Origin: Nocardioides sp. J54
Lineage (GTDB): Bacteria; Actinomycetota; Actinomycetes; Propionibacteriales; Nocardioidaceae
Direction: 5' to 3'
DNA length: 56,970 bases
NCBI RefSeq assembly: GCF_000519005.1
Contig: NZ_JAER01000029.1
Coordinates: forward strand, 1 to 56,970
Shown here: positions 1-8,919 of the stretch, one piece after another
How positions within the stretch are numbered: the stretch's first letter is position 1
How the letters are laid out: each line of letters starts with the position of its first letter
The notes under the pieces: model-generated
What the model saw: only the letters and a program-made list of their open reading frames with translations
What the model was told of the DNA's origin: nothing
The model's database searches: none
Translations under genes and position numbers: made by a program

Positions 1-798
1 TGGACCCCCGACGTCTACCAGGGCGCCCCGACCGCGGTCACCGCCTTCATGGCCGCCGGCACCAAGGTCGCCGCCTTCGGCGCCCTCCTGCGGCTCCTCC
101 ACGTCGCCTTCGGCGGCGAGCGCTGGAGCTGGCAGCCGATGCTCTGGGTCATCGCGATCGCCTCGATGGTGCTCGGCGCCGCCCTGGCCGTCGTACAGAA
201 CGACGTCAAGCGGATGCTCGCCTACTCCTCCGTCGCCCACACCGGCTTCCTGCTCGTCGGCGTGCTCGGAGCCCAGGGCGCCAGCGAGCTCGCCGAGGGC
301 CAGTACACCTCGCTCGAAGGCGTGCTCTTCTACCTCACCACCTACGGCTTCGCGACCGTCGCGGCCTTCGCGATGCTGACCCTGGTCCGCGACGCCGGCG
401 GCGAGGCCACCCACTACGACCGCTGGGCCGGCCTGGGCCGGCGCTCGCCGCTGGTGGCCGGGACCTTCGCCTTCTTCCTGCTCTCGATGGCCGGCATCCC
501 GCTGACCGCCGGGTTCATCGGCAAGTGGGCCGTCTTCACCTCGGCCATGTCGGCCGGCGCCTGGCCGATCGTGCTGATCGCGCTGGCCAGCAGCATCGTG
601 GCGGCATGGGTCTACACCCGCCACATCCGGCTGATGTTCTTCACGCCCGAGGACGATCATGGCGCAGCGGCGGTGATCCGGCCGTCCCTGCTGACGAGCG
701 GCACGATCGTGGTGTGCCTCGCTGCGACGCTCGTGCTGGGCGTCGTGCCGGGACCGGTGCTCGACCTGATCACGGCGGCGGGTGACTTCATCAGGTGA
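1..798 (+). CDS. nuoN: NADH-quinone oxidoreductase subunit N, C-terminal part
   Basis: This is the 3' part of a gene that begins before the window; the reading frame is open from base 1. It encodes a proton-pumping, antiporter-like membrane subunit of respiratory complex I. The first visible residues, WTPDVYQGAPTAVTAF, match the conserved segment of NuoN and related antiporter subunits, and the K in the following AGTKVAAF helix is the typical in-membrane lysine. At least five hydrophobic helices follow, with KRMLAYSSVAH as another family signature. The reading frame ends with GDFIR. It is probably the last gene of a nuo operon, because the next gene (rpe) belongs to carbon metabolism and follows after a 98-bp gap. 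The family assignment is secure; the N-terminal half is not visible. Confidence 0.95.
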   Translation, partial: WTPDVYQGAPTAVTAFMAAGTKVAAFGALLRLLHVAFGGERWSWQPMLWVIAIASMVLGAALAVVQNDVKRMLAYSSVAHTGFLLVGVLGAQGASELAEGQYTSLEGVLFYLTTYGFATVAAFAMLTLVRDAGGEATHYDRWAGLGRRSPLVAGTFAFFLLSMAGIPLTAGFIGKWAVFTSAMSAGAWPIVLIALASSIVAAWVYTRHIRLMFFTPEDDHGAAAVIRPSLLTSGTIVVCLAATLVLGVVPGPVLDLITAAGDFIR

Positions 799-896
799 CC
801 GCCGGACCGGACCTCACCCTCGAGTCCACCCGCAGGGAGCGTGCCGCCCGGGCCGGTGAGCGCTGGGATGGGACTCTCCGACCGAAAGGCTCTCCG

Positions 897-1589
897 ATGT
901 CCGAAGCCTCGGGGCGTGCCCTGATCGTGCCGTCCGTCCTGCCCGCCGACCTCGCCCGGGTGGGCGAGGAGGTGTCCGCCCTCTGTGACGCCAGCGTCGA
1001 CCGGATCCAGTGGGACGTGATGGACGGCGTCTTCGTGCCAAACCTGACCTTCGGCCCTGACCTGATCGCCGCGGCTGTGTCCGCGTCCCGGGTGCCCTTC
1101 GAGGCGCACCTCATGGTCGTCGAGCCGGACCGCCTGCTCCACCGGTACGTCGAGGCGGGCTGCGACCTGGTGATCGTCCACGCCGAGGCGTGCACCCACC
1201 TACACCGCACGCTGACCACGATCCGCGACCTCGGCGCTCGCAGCGGTGTCGCGCTGAACCCGCACTCGCCGGCCGACACGGTCGCCCACGTGCTCAGCGA
1301 GACCGACCTGGTGCTGGCGATGACCGTGAACCCGGGCTTCGGCGGCCAGGCCTACATCCCGTCCGTAGAGCACAAGGTGGCCCAGCTGCGCCGGATGATC
1401 GACGAGTCGGGGTACGAGATTGAGCTCGAGGTCGACGGCGGCATTACCGACACCACGATCGCCGGGGCGGCGGCTGCTGGCGCGGACGTGTTCATCTCCG
1501 GGTCCTGGCTGTTCAACCACGCCGCTGGGAAGGCCGCGGGCGTCGAGCTGCTGCGCCGCCTCGCCGACGAGGCCGCTCCGGCGCGATGA
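897..1589 (+). CDS. rpe: ribulose-phosphate 3-epimerase
   Basis: Interconverts ribulose 5-phosphate and xylulose 5-phosphate, serving the CBB cycle and the pentose phosphate pathway in the cytoplasm. The 230-aa product has the TIM-barrel family signatures: PSVLPADLARVGEEV near the N terminus (family PS-LSADF), the metal-site stretch IQWDVMDGVFVPNLTFG, FEAHLMV, the MTVNPGFGGQAYIP loop and EVDGGI before the phosphate-binding ADVFISGS. An in-frame GTG at 795 would add 34 residues, but the ATG at 897 gives the normal family length and begins just before the first conserved strand. The stop overlaps the start of the next phosphatase gene (ATGA), so the two are probably translated together. The position next to cbb genes suggests a dedicated autotrophic copy (cbbE). 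Confidence 0.93.
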   Translation: MSEASGRALIVPSVLPADLARVGEEVSALCDASVDRIQWDVMDGVFVPNLTFGPDLIAAAVSASRVPFEAHLMVVEPDRLLHRYVEAGCDLVIVHAEACTHLHRTLTTIRDLGARSGVALNPHSPADTVAHVLSETDLVLAMTVNPGFGGQAYIPSVEHKVAQLRRMIDESGYEIELEVDGGITDTTIAGAAAAGADVFISGSWLFNHAAGKAAGVELLRRLADEAAPAR

Positions 1590-2314
1590 CGGACGCCCCG
1601 GTCGAGACCGTCGTCTTCGACGTCGACGGCACCCTGGTCGACAGCGAGCGCGACGGCCACCGGGTGGCGTTCAACCGCGCCCTCGCCGAGCTCGGCCTCC
1701 CGGACCACTGGGACGTCGGGACCTACGGCGAGCTGCTCGCGATCGCCGGCGGCGCGCGGCGCCTGGCCCACTGGTTCGAGAGCCGGGGGAGGAGCGCCGG
1801 GGAGGCGCAGGAGCTGGCCGGCCGCGTGCACGCCCGCAAGACCGCGCTGATGGCCGGCATGGTCGCCGCGGGGGAGGTCCGGGCCCGGCCGGGCGCGGTC
1901 GCGCTGACCGACCTCCTCCGCGAGCACGGCACGACGATCGCGGTCGCCACGACCGGCACCCGGGCCTGGGTGGAGCCGCTGCTGGACCTCGCCTTCGGGC
2001 CGCGCTTCGAGGTGGTCGTCACCGGGACCGAGGTGCCGGAGCTCAAGCCCAGCCCGGCGGCGTACGTCGAGGCGCTGGCGCGGCTCGGCTGCGACCCGGC
2101 GCGGGCGGTGGCCGTCGAGGACTCGGAGAACGGGCTGCGGGCGGCGCTGGCCGCGGGCATGCGCTGCGTGGTGGTCCGCAACGACTACACCCGCGACCAC
2201 GACACCGCGGGGGCGTCGCTCGTCGTCGACGCGCTGGACGCCCCCGCACTCGTGGACTGGTTCCGGGCGCGGCTGGGTCTCAGCCGGCGCGGACCCGGTC
2301 CCGTCGCTCCATGA
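1586..2314 (+). CDS. cbbY: HAD-superfamily phosphatase, CbbY-type
   Basis: A HAD-superfamily phosphatase of 242 aa. Motif I is FDVDGTLVDSE at residues 9-19 with both catalytic aspartates, motif II lies around VATTGTRAW, the lysine motif is ELKPSPAAYVEAL and motif III is AVEDSENGLRAALAAG. The helical cap contains GELLAIAGG, as in CbbY proteins, which dephosphorylate xylulose 1,5-bisphosphate, an inhibitor of red-type RuBisCO. It overlaps rpe by 4 bp (ATGA) and converges on phosphoribulokinase with 35 bp of overlap. The context of a red-type cbbLS and cbbX in the same window supports a CbbY role; phosphoglycolate phosphatase or beta-phosphoglucomutase activity are alternatives. The symbol is inferred from motifs and context. 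Confidence 0.78.
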   Translation: MTDAPVETVVFDVDGTLVDSERDGHRVAFNRALAELGLPDHWDVGTYGELLAIAGGARRLAHWFESRGRSAGEAQELAGRVHARKTALMAGMVAAGEVRARPGAVALTDLLREHGTTIAVATTGTRAWVEPLLDLAFGPRFEVVVTGTEVPELKPSPAAYVEALARLGCDPARAVAVEDSENGLRAALAAGMRCVVVRNDYTRDHDTAGASLVVDALDAPALVDWFRARLGLSRRGPGPVAP

Positions 2315-3161
2315 GGCGCCACAGCATCGGGGTGAAGATGAGCTGCATCGCCAGGTCCATCTTTCCGCCGGGGCACACGATCGTGTTCGGGCGGGACATG
2401 AAGGAGTCGTGGAGCATCGAGAGCAGATAGGGGAAGTCGATGCCGCGAGGGTCCTTGAACCGGATCACCAGCATCGACTCGTCGGGCGTCGGGATGGTGC
2501 GCGCGATGAACGGGTTCGACGTGTCCACGACGGGCACCCGCTGGAAGTTCACGTCGGTGCGCGAGAACTGCGGGCAGATGTAGGTCACGTAGTCGTGCAT
2601 CCGGCGCAGGATGGTCTCGGTGACCGCCTCGGTGGAGTAGCCCCGCCTCGCCTTGTCCCGCTGGATCTTCTGGATCCACTCCAGGTTGATCACCGGCACC
2701 ACGCCGATCAGCAGGTCGACGTGCCGGGCGACGTCCACGTCGTCGGTGGCGACGCCGCCGTGCAGGCCCTCGTAGAACAGCAGGTCGGTGTCGTCCGGCA
2801 GCGCCTCCCACGCGGTGAAGGTGCCGGGCTCCTGGCCGTAGGGCTCGGCCTCGCCCTCGTCGTGGAGGTACTTGCGGACCTTGCCGGTGCCCCCATCGCC
2901 GTACTCGCGGAAGAGCTCCTCGAGCTCGCCGAAGAGGTTGGCCTCCGGGCCGAAGTGGCTGAAGGTGTGATTCTGGTCGGCGATGGCCTGCTCCATCTCC
3001 TCCTTCATCCCCATCCGGTCGAAGCGGTGGAAGCTGTCGCCCTCGACGAACGCGGCCGAGACCTGCTCGCGCCGGAAGATCTGCTCGAAGGTCCGCATCA
3101 CGGAGGTGGTGCCGGCGCCGGAGGAGCCGGTGATCGCGACGATCGGGTGACGTGTCGACAT
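2280..3161 (-). CDS. cbbP: phosphoribulokinase, class I (bacterial type)
   Basis: Phosphorylates ribulose 5-phosphate to ribulose 1,5-bisphosphate, the step committing carbon to RuBisCO. The 293-aa length and motifs fit the octameric class I enzyme of proteobacteria: a modified P-loop GSSGAGTTSV at residues 12-21, EGDSFHRFDR, the HFGPEANLF segment, FYEGLHGG, and VPVINLEWIQKIQRDKARRGYS. It sits 10 bp downstream of the fructose bisphosphatase stop with a GAGGAG ribosome-binding site, forming a cbbF-cbbP operon on the minus strand. A second phosphoribulokinase of another lineage lies at 25836-26819, so this organism carries both classes in one cluster. Identification is strong. Confidence 0.94.
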   Translation of the reverse strand: MSTRHPIVAITGSSGAGTTSVMRTFEQIFRREQVSAAFVEGDSFHRFDRMGMKEEMEQAIADQNHTFSHFGPEANLFGELEELFREYGDGGTGKVRKYLHDEGEAEPYGQEPGTFTAWEALPDDTDLLFYEGLHGGVATDDVDVARHVDLLIGVVPVINLEWIQKIQRDKARRGYSTEAVTETILRRMHDYVTYICPQFSRTDVNFQRVPVVDTSNPFIARTIPTPDESMLVIRFKDPRGIDFPYLLSMLHDSFMSRPNTIVCPGGKMDLAMQLIFTPMLWRLMERRDRVRAG

Positions 3162-3171
3162 GGCGGCCTCC

Positions 3172-4245
<1,074 letters not shown>

Positions 4246-4411
4246 CCGCGTCGCCCCTCCTGTGGTGGTTGCTGTGGAGGACGAGCGAACCAGCGGGAGC
4301 GGGGCGGCCACATCCAGCGCAGGGGTGAGCAGGTGGGTGACGGTTCCGGCGCGATCCGGGCGACGGTACGACGGGCCTGGGGCGGTGCGCGGGCGAGGTC
4401 ACCCGTGCGGT

Positions 4412-4427
4412 CCACCCGCCGGGGTGA
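4412..4427. promoter_or_regulatory. Candidate operator, CCACCC-N4-GGGTGA, cbbF/NagD divergent region
   Basis: A near-perfect palindrome with a 4-nt centre (11 of 12 positions match TCACCC-N4-GGGTGA). It lies 38 nt upstream of the NagD-type start at 4466 and 166 nt upstream of cbbF. Three further half-sites lie in the same gap at 4323-4328, 4335-4340 and 4399-4404. Matching palindromes occur at 6171, 28864 and 32009. That it binds a regulator is inference. Confidence 0.45.
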
Positions 4428-4465
4428 GCCCCGGCCGGCCCGAGCGGGCCTAGCATCGGCTCCTC

Positions 4466-5515
4466 GTGAGGCTTCGACGCTCCCTGCCCAAGGCGGCCCT
4501 GCTGGCCGGCTACGACGGGCTCATCTGCGACCTCGACGGGGTGGTCCACCGCGGCGGGGTCGCCGTGCCGGCGGCGGTCGGCACCCTCAACAGCGCGCTG
4601 CGTGCCCGCCGGCGGCTGACCTTCGCGACCAACAACGCGTCCCACCCGCCCGAGGCGGTGGCCGACCACCTGCGCTCCCTCGGGCTCGAGCGGTCGGGCT
4701 GGTCGGTGGTGACCAGCGCGCAGGCCGCGGCGCACCACCTGCGCGACGCGCTCGGCACCGGTGCCCGGGTCGTGGCGGTGGGCGGTCCGGGGGTCACCGC
4801 GGCGCTGACCGCCGCCGGCCTGGTTCCGGTCCGCGTGGACGCCGCCGGTGCCTCCGCCGCCGGCGCCCTGGTCCAGGGCCTGGGGCCGGACGTGTCGTGG
4901 ACCGAGCTGGCCGCGGCGTCCGTGCTGGTCCGCGAGGGGATGCCCTGGGTGGTGACCAACACCGACCTGCTACTGCCGGGAGCCCGCGGCCCGCTGCCCG
5001 GCAACGGGACCCTGGTCGAGGTGGTCAGGACCGCGAGCGGGGTCGAGCCGTCGGCGATGGGCAAGCCCGGACGGGTCATGTTCGAGCTCGCCCGTGGCGC
5101 GATGGGGACCTCGCGGCGTCGTACCCTCGTGTGCGGGGACCGGCTCGACACCGACATCGCCGGCGCGGTGGCCGCCGGCCTCGACTCGGTCCTCGTCCTG
5201 TCCGGCGTCTCCTCGCTGCGCGACCTGGCCCTGGCCGCTCCGGCCCAGCGGCCGCGCTTCGCCGCCCCTGACCTCGGCGGTCTGCTGGCGGTGCCGCACC
5301 CGCTGCTCCCGGGCCGCTCCGGCCTCGCCGTGGTCTCCCGAGGCGGGCTGCCCGAGCCGGTGCCGTCGGCGGATCCCCAGCGCCGGCTTGCCTCGGTCGT
5401 CGCCCTCGCCTGGTGGGTGCTGGACGCCGGTGGCGAGCTGTGCCGCGACCCGGACGCGTGGGAGGAGCTTGAGCGCCGGGTCAGCCCGCCTCGCGCGGCG
5501 TCAGCGGCTGGATGA
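4466..5515 (+). CDS. HAD hydrolase, NagD / phosphoglycolate phosphatase-like (IIA)
   Basis: A 349-aa HAD-superfamily IIA phosphatase. Motif I is CDLDGVVHRGG near residues 20-30, motif II is FATNNASHPPE, the lysine motif is MGKPGRVMFELA and motif III is VCGDRLDTDIAGAVAAG. The family includes 4-nitrophenylphosphatase, NagD and eukaryotic-type phosphoglycolate phosphatase. Here, beside CBB genes, removal of the RuBisCO oxygenation product 2-phosphoglycolate is a reasonable guess but is not shown by the sequence. The C-terminal 80 residues after the HAD core are an extension found in actinobacterial members. The start is GTG at 4466, 38 nt downstream of the candidate operator. It converges on the hemerythrin-like gene with a 35-bp overlap. 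Confidence 0.8.
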   Translation: MRLRRSLPKAALLAGYDGLICDLDGVVHRGGVAVPAAVGTLNSALRARRRLTFATNNASHPPEAVADHLRSLGLERSGWSVVTSAQAAAHHLRDALGTGARVVAVGGPGVTAALTAAGLVPVRVDAAGASAAGALVQGLGPDVSWTELAAASVLVREGMPWVVTNTDLLLPGARGPLPGNGTLVEVVRTASGVEPSAMGKPGRVMFELARGAMGTSRRRTLVCGDRLDTDIAGAVAAGLDSVLVLSGVSSLRDLALAAPAQRPRFAAPDLGGLLAVPHPLLPGRSGLAVVSRGGLPEPVPSADPQRRLASVVALAWWVLDAGGELCRDPDAWEELERRVSPPRAASAAG

Positions 5516-6074
5516 CCCGGCCCTCGAACTCGTCCCACACGCGGTCGGCGCGGCTGGCGACCGTGCGCACGACCTTGCCGGCGACGCCGCTGTGCGGCAG
5601 GTGCGGGTGCGGCCGGGTGGGGGAGCGGCGCGCGGCGAGCGCCAGTCGGTCGCCGAGCCGGTGCGACTCGACCTCGGAGAGTCGCTCCGAGACCCGCGCG
5701 ACCAGGTCGCGCTCGAGCTCGGCGACGGACTCGAGGTCGGTGCGCACCATCGTCCACACCTGCTCCCAGGCGCGGCCGACGTTCTGGGCCTGGCCGTACT
5801 GCTTGGCCTTCGCGATCACCAGCGCCCGCTCCAGGCGCTTCGCGGAGCGGAGGTACTCCCGGGCCAGCGAGCGGGCCTCCGGGTCGTGTTTGCGGGCGGC
5901 GGGGAGCACGATGTCGGCCACGGCGGCGAGGTGCTGCGTGGTCGCGACGAGGAAGTCGTCGGTGCAGGCCCTCCGGTCGCCCGGGCGCTGGCCCGGCAGC
6001 CGCGACACGGCCTGGCCGAGCCGGTCCTGCAGGGTGCTCAGGTGGTCTTCGATGGTGGTGCGCAGTGTCGTCAT
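5481..6074 (-). CDS. hemerythrin-like helical protein
   Basis: An almost wholly alpha-helical 197-aa protein. Its layout (N-terminal MTTLRTTIEDHLSTLQ, a DDFLVATTQHLAAV helix, a KRLERAL helix, then a Pro/His-rich linker RPHPHLPHSG and a C-terminal DEFEGR) recalls actinobacterial hemerythrin HHE-type proteins, but most of the di-iron histidines of canonical HHE domains are absent, so I would not claim iron or oxygen binding. The ATG at 6074 follows GAGGAG by 5 nt; an open frame runs 23 codons further up without a good ribosome site. A perfect TCACCC-N4-GGGTGA palindrome lies 96 nt upstream, linking it to the CBB promoters. The function is unknown. Confidence 0.55.
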   Translation of the reverse strand: MTTLRTTIEDHLSTLQDRLGQAVSRLPGQRPGDRRACTDDFLVATTQHLAAVADIVLPAARKHDPEARSLAREYLRSAKRLERALVIAKAKQYGQAQNVGRAWEQVWTMVRTDLESVAELERDLVARVSERLSEVESHRLGDRLALAARRSPTRPHPHLPHSGVAGKVVRTVASRADRVWDEFEGRVIQPLTPREAG

Positions 6075-6170
6075 CGGTGCTCCTCGGCGAGAGAGACGAT
6101 CGGGTCTGCCTGAAGCCTGCGCCGCCGATTCACAAAGGCACAAGGATGGGAATCGGCTCCCCCGTCGCCC

Positions 6171-6186
6171 TCACCCGCGGGGGTGA
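6171..6186. promoter_or_regulatory. Candidate operator, perfect TCACCC-N4-GGGTGA palindrome
   Basis: A perfect 6+6 palindrome with a 4-nt centre; the symmetry extends 3 bp on each side (6168-6189, arms of 9 bp). It lies 96 nt upstream of the hemerythrin-like gene (start 6074) and 54 nt beyond the end of the aldolase-like gene. No T-run follows, so it is a poor terminator. The same motif occurs near cbbF, tkt and fba. An RNA hairpin is the alternative reading. Confidence 0.45.
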
Positions 6187-6239
6187 GGGGCATCCCCCGG
6201 GCGCGGGCGCACGCCGCCCGGCACCCGGGTACGACGGGC

Positions 6240-7169
6240 TCAGGGACGCGCGAGCGCCGGCACCAGGGCGCGGTGGACCGCGTCGCACGCGGCCGCCAGC
6301 CGCTGGTGGGCGCGGGCCGCGCCGCCGGTGGTCCACCCGTCGAGCGCGGGCTCGAGCAGGGCGCGGCCGAGCGCGAAGCCCAGCGCCCGCTGCTCGCCGT
6401 GGGCCTGCGCCAGGGCGGCGAGGGCGGCCAGCTGGTCGCTGACCGCGGACACCCTGTGGCCGGCGGAGAGGAACCACACCGCCGGCACCTCCGCGGGCAC
6501 CGCCTCGTCGAGCACCTCGAGGGTGTGTTGGGCCACCGCGGTGGCCGCGATCGTGTGGCCCGCCCGCGGGCCCGGCGCCGAGAGCGGCAGCCGCAGGATC
6601 AGCCGGGCCGGGTCGCAGCGCACCTCGGCCGCCGCACGGAAGACCGCCTGGACCGCGTTGACGGTGACGGCCCGGGTGACGCCGACCGCGCTGCCCGGCA
6701 TCGCCGGCAGGGCGACGGTGACCACCGGGACCAGCCCGGCCTGCTGGGCCAGTGCCGCCGCGGCGGCCACCGCCGGAGCGTCGACATGGGCCTCGCCGCG
6801 GGGGAACTCGCCCGGACGGCGGTTCGCGCGGACCTCGACGAAGCTCGCCCCGACCGCCCGGGCGGCGTCGAGCGAGCGCCCGATGTCCCCGGTGCCGCGC
6901 CCGAGGGCGAGGTGTACGCCGAGCGCGGTGCCGTCGCCCGCCGGTGGGGCCACCGGCGGGCGGAGCTGCTCGGTGTAGCCGGCGGAGAGCAGCACGCCGC
7001 CGAGCGACGCGCTCGGCCCCGGCGGGTGCACAGCGAACTCCACGAGATCGAGGGCCGCCTCCCCGCACAGCCCGCGATCGCGCAGTGCCATGTCGGCGTA
7101 GTCATCGAGGACGAGGACGCCGAAGCCCGGCCGGGCCAACGCTCCGAGGGTGAGGTCGAGGCGGGCCAT
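6240..7169 (-). CDS. class I aldolase-like protein lacking catalytic lysines (pseudoenzyme)
   Basis: A 309-aa relative of class I fructose-bisphosphate aldolase, as shown by co-linear matches to the intact enzyme at 30963-31973: GFGVLVLDD at residues 15-23 against GRGILAADE, GASFVEVR against GAAFAKWR, AGLVPVVT against QGLVPIVE, LILRLPLSAPG against IVLKPNLVTPG, FLSAGH against FLSGGH and FALGRALL against FSFGRALV. The Schiff-base lysine is Arg193, the KWR lysine is Glu112 and the catalytic glutamate is Thr151; only Asp22 of the core remains. It therefore should not cleave fructose bisphosphate by the class I mechanism. A regulatory or scaffolding role, or an altered activity, is possible. It stands alone on the minus strand between the cbb and hyp genes. 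Confidence 0.72.
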   Translation of the reverse strand: MARLDLTLGALARPGFGVLVLDDYADMALRDRGLCGEAALDLVEFAVHPPGPSASLGGVLLSAGYTEQLRPPVAPPAGDGTALGVHLALGRGTGDIGRSLDAARAVGASFVEVRANRRPGEFPRGEAHVDAPAVAAAAALAQQAGLVPVVTVALPAMPGSAVGVTRAVTVNAVQAVFRAAAEVRCDPARLILRLPLSAPGPRAGHTIAATAVAQHTLEVLDEAVPAEVPAVWFLSAGHRVSAVSDQLAALAALAQAHGEQRALGFALGRALLEPALDGWTTGGAARAHQRLAAACDAVHRALVPALARP

Positions 7170-7267
7170 GCCGGGAACCTACGAGCGCGCCCGCCCGGTA
7201 TCCTCGCCCGGCGAGGGGGGAAGAGGGGTGGATCGCCTCGCCCCCGCCTCCCCGGCAGCGCGTGGGA

Positions 7268-8101
7268 TCAGGCGGGCAGTGCGGTCAGCAGCGGGTCGAA
7301 GGCCGCGCGGCAGCGCACCGAGGCGTCGCTCGCCGCGACCACCAGCGCCGCGTCCTCGGTCCGGTTGTGGAGGTCGATCGCCCCGCTGTCCGGACCGTCG
7401 CGGTGGGCGTTGAGGAAGTCGTAGAGCATCCAGTCCAGCGCACACGCGGCCGCAAGGCGGTCGGCCTCCGGCAGGTCGGCGGCCGCGATCGTCGCCCGCA
7501 GTGCCGCCCGGTGCTCCTCCACCGCCGCCTCCTTGTTCACCCCGGAGCTGTCGTGCAGGAGCATGCCGAGGGTCGCCGGGAGGCGGCGCCCGTCGGTCGT
7601 CCGCACCACCCAGCGGGCGCCGGTCCAGGGCCGCTCCGGGTCGGCGACCACCAGGTCGCCGTACCCGCCGACGACGCCGAGGGTCGGGTCGTCGAGGGTG
7701 CCCTCGAGCGGGGCCGGGCCGAGCAGCCCGATCGGCTGGCGGGCCAGCACGCTGACCAGGGTCGCGGTGCCTACGATCTGGCCCGCCCGGACGTCGATCC
7801 GGCCGGCGCTGACGGCCACCGCGGCAGCGTACTCGTGGCACAGCCGGTCCAGGGACCGGTGCAGCTCGCGCAGCGCCCGCTGCTCGCCGGGGTCCGGGCG
7901 TCGGCCGCCCCCGAGCACCTCGCCGAGCCGGCCGGTCGCGATGATCAGCGCGTCGTCGAGGGCCTCGAGGTGGGTGGGCAGAAGGCGGTCGGGCTCGTCG
8001 TCGACCGCGACCAGGTCGGGCAGCGAGATCGGGGCACCGGCACTGGTGGCCCAGTAGAAGCCGGCCTGTCCCTCGTCCTGGACGATGCGCGGGCGTGCCA
8101 C
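7268..8101 (-). CDS. unknown protein, hypAB-linked
   Basis: A 277-aa product I do not recognise. The GTG start at 8101 lies 5 nt after the hypB stop, so the gene is almost certainly co-transcribed and translationally coupled with hypB. It has no signal peptide and no membrane segment. Visible features are FYWATSAGAPISLPDLVAVDDEPDRLL near the N terminus, a helical region with EQRALRELHRSLDRLCHEYAAAVAV, a glycine-rich TLGVVGGYGDLVVADPERPW segment and a C-terminal alanine-rich helix (AALVVAASDASVRCRAAFD). A role in nickel-iron hydrogenase assembly or regulation is inferred only from its position. Confidence 0.7.
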   Translation of the reverse strand: MARPRIVQDEGQAGFYWATSAGAPISLPDLVAVDDEPDRLLPTHLEALDDALIIATGRLGEVLGGGRRPDPGEQRALRELHRSLDRLCHEYAAAVAVSAGRIDVRAGQIVGTATLVSVLARQPIGLLGPAPLEGTLDDPTLGVVGGYGDLVVADPERPWTGARWVVRTTDGRRLPATLGMLLHDSSGVNKEAAVEEHRAALRATIAAADLPEADRLAAACALDWMLYDFLNAHRDGPDSGAIDLHNRTEDAALVVAASDASVRCRAAFDPLLTALPA

Positions 8102-8106
8102 GGGCG

Positions 8107-8907
8107 TCAGGCCCCGCTCGTCGCCGGCTGGCTCCGGGCGGCGTCGATCCAGCGGGTCCACTGCTCGAGGCCCTCGCCTGAGCGGGCGCTCAGCTCGATC
8201 ACCTCGGCGCCGGGGTTGACCGTGGCCAGGTTGGCACGGAACAGGTCGAGGTCGAAGTCGAGGTGGGGGAGCAGGTCCAGCTTGTTGACCAGCACCACGT
8301 CGACCGCGCGGAACATGACGGGGTACTTGAGCGGCTTCTCCTCGCCCTCGGTGATCGCGTAGATCATCACCGAGCGGTGCGCGCCCACGTCGAACTCGGC
8401 CGGGCAGACCAGGTTGCCGACGTTCTCGACGAACAGCACGTCGAGGCCGTCGAGGTCGAGCCGGCCGAGCGCGTCGGCGACCATCGGCGCGTCCAGGTGG
8501 CACTCGCCCCCGAACCCGTCGGCGGTGTTGAGCAGCGAGACCCGCGCCCCGGCGGCGGCCAGGCGGTCGGCGTCGATGCTGGTCTCGATGTCGCCCTCGA
8601 TGACGCCCACCCGCTCGGGCGCGGGCAGCGTGCGCAGGGTGCGCTCGAGCAGCGTGGTCTTCCCGGCGCCCGGCGAGGACATCAGGTTGATGGTGAGGAC
8701 CCCGGCGTCGTCGAGCACCCTGCGGTTCTCGGCGGCCCGGCGGTCGTTCTCGTCGAAGATCCGCTCGAGCACCACGATCCGGTCGGCCCCGGTCTCGTAG
8801 CCGGAGTGGTCGCCGAGGTGCTCGTCGTGCGGGTGGTCGTGGTCGTGCCCGTGACCATGTCCGTGACCGTGCCCGGTCTCGTCGTCGTGGCGGTGGAAGC
8901 GTCCCAT
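8107..8907 (-). CDS. hypB: hydrogenase nickel incorporation GTPase HypB
   Basis: A GTPase that delivers nickel to the hydrogenase large subunit together with HypA. The 266-aa protein starts with a histidine-rich nickel-binding stretch (repeated HGHGHGH and HDHDH within residues 5-35), followed by the P-loop SSPGAGKTTLLERTL, EGDIETSIDA, the metal-binding LLNTADGFGGECHLDA loop (Cys and His ligands), FVENVGNLVCPAEFD and the NKLDLL guanine-specificity motif. The long histidine tail suggests nickel storage as well as insertion. It is 12 bp downstream of hypA on the minus strand and is followed immediately by an unknown gene. Confidence 0.96.
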   Translation of the reverse strand: MGRFHRHDDETGHGHGHGHGHDHDHPHDEHLGDHSGYETGADRIVVLERIFDENDRRAAENRRVLDDAGVLTINLMSSPGAGKTTLLERTLRTLPAPERVGVIEGDIETSIDADRLAAAGARVSLLNTADGFGGECHLDAPMVADALGRLDLDGLDVLFVENVGNLVCPAEFDVGAHRSVMIYAITEGEEKPLKYPVMFRAVDVVLVNKLDLLPHLDFDLDLFRANLATVNPGAEVIELSARSGEGLEQWTRWIDAARSQPATSGA

Positions 8908-8919
8908 GGTGGTGCCCTC

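Noticed and set aside
814..819. TCACCC half-site upstream of rpe
   Set aside because: No partner half-site at the 4-nt spacing; single hexamers are expected by chance in GC-rich DNA.
7202..7216. Palindrome CCTCGCC-C-GGCGAGG upstream of the aldolase-like gene
   Set aside because: Short, purely GC-type and not repeated elsewhere; could be a hairpin but does not match the GGGTGA motif.
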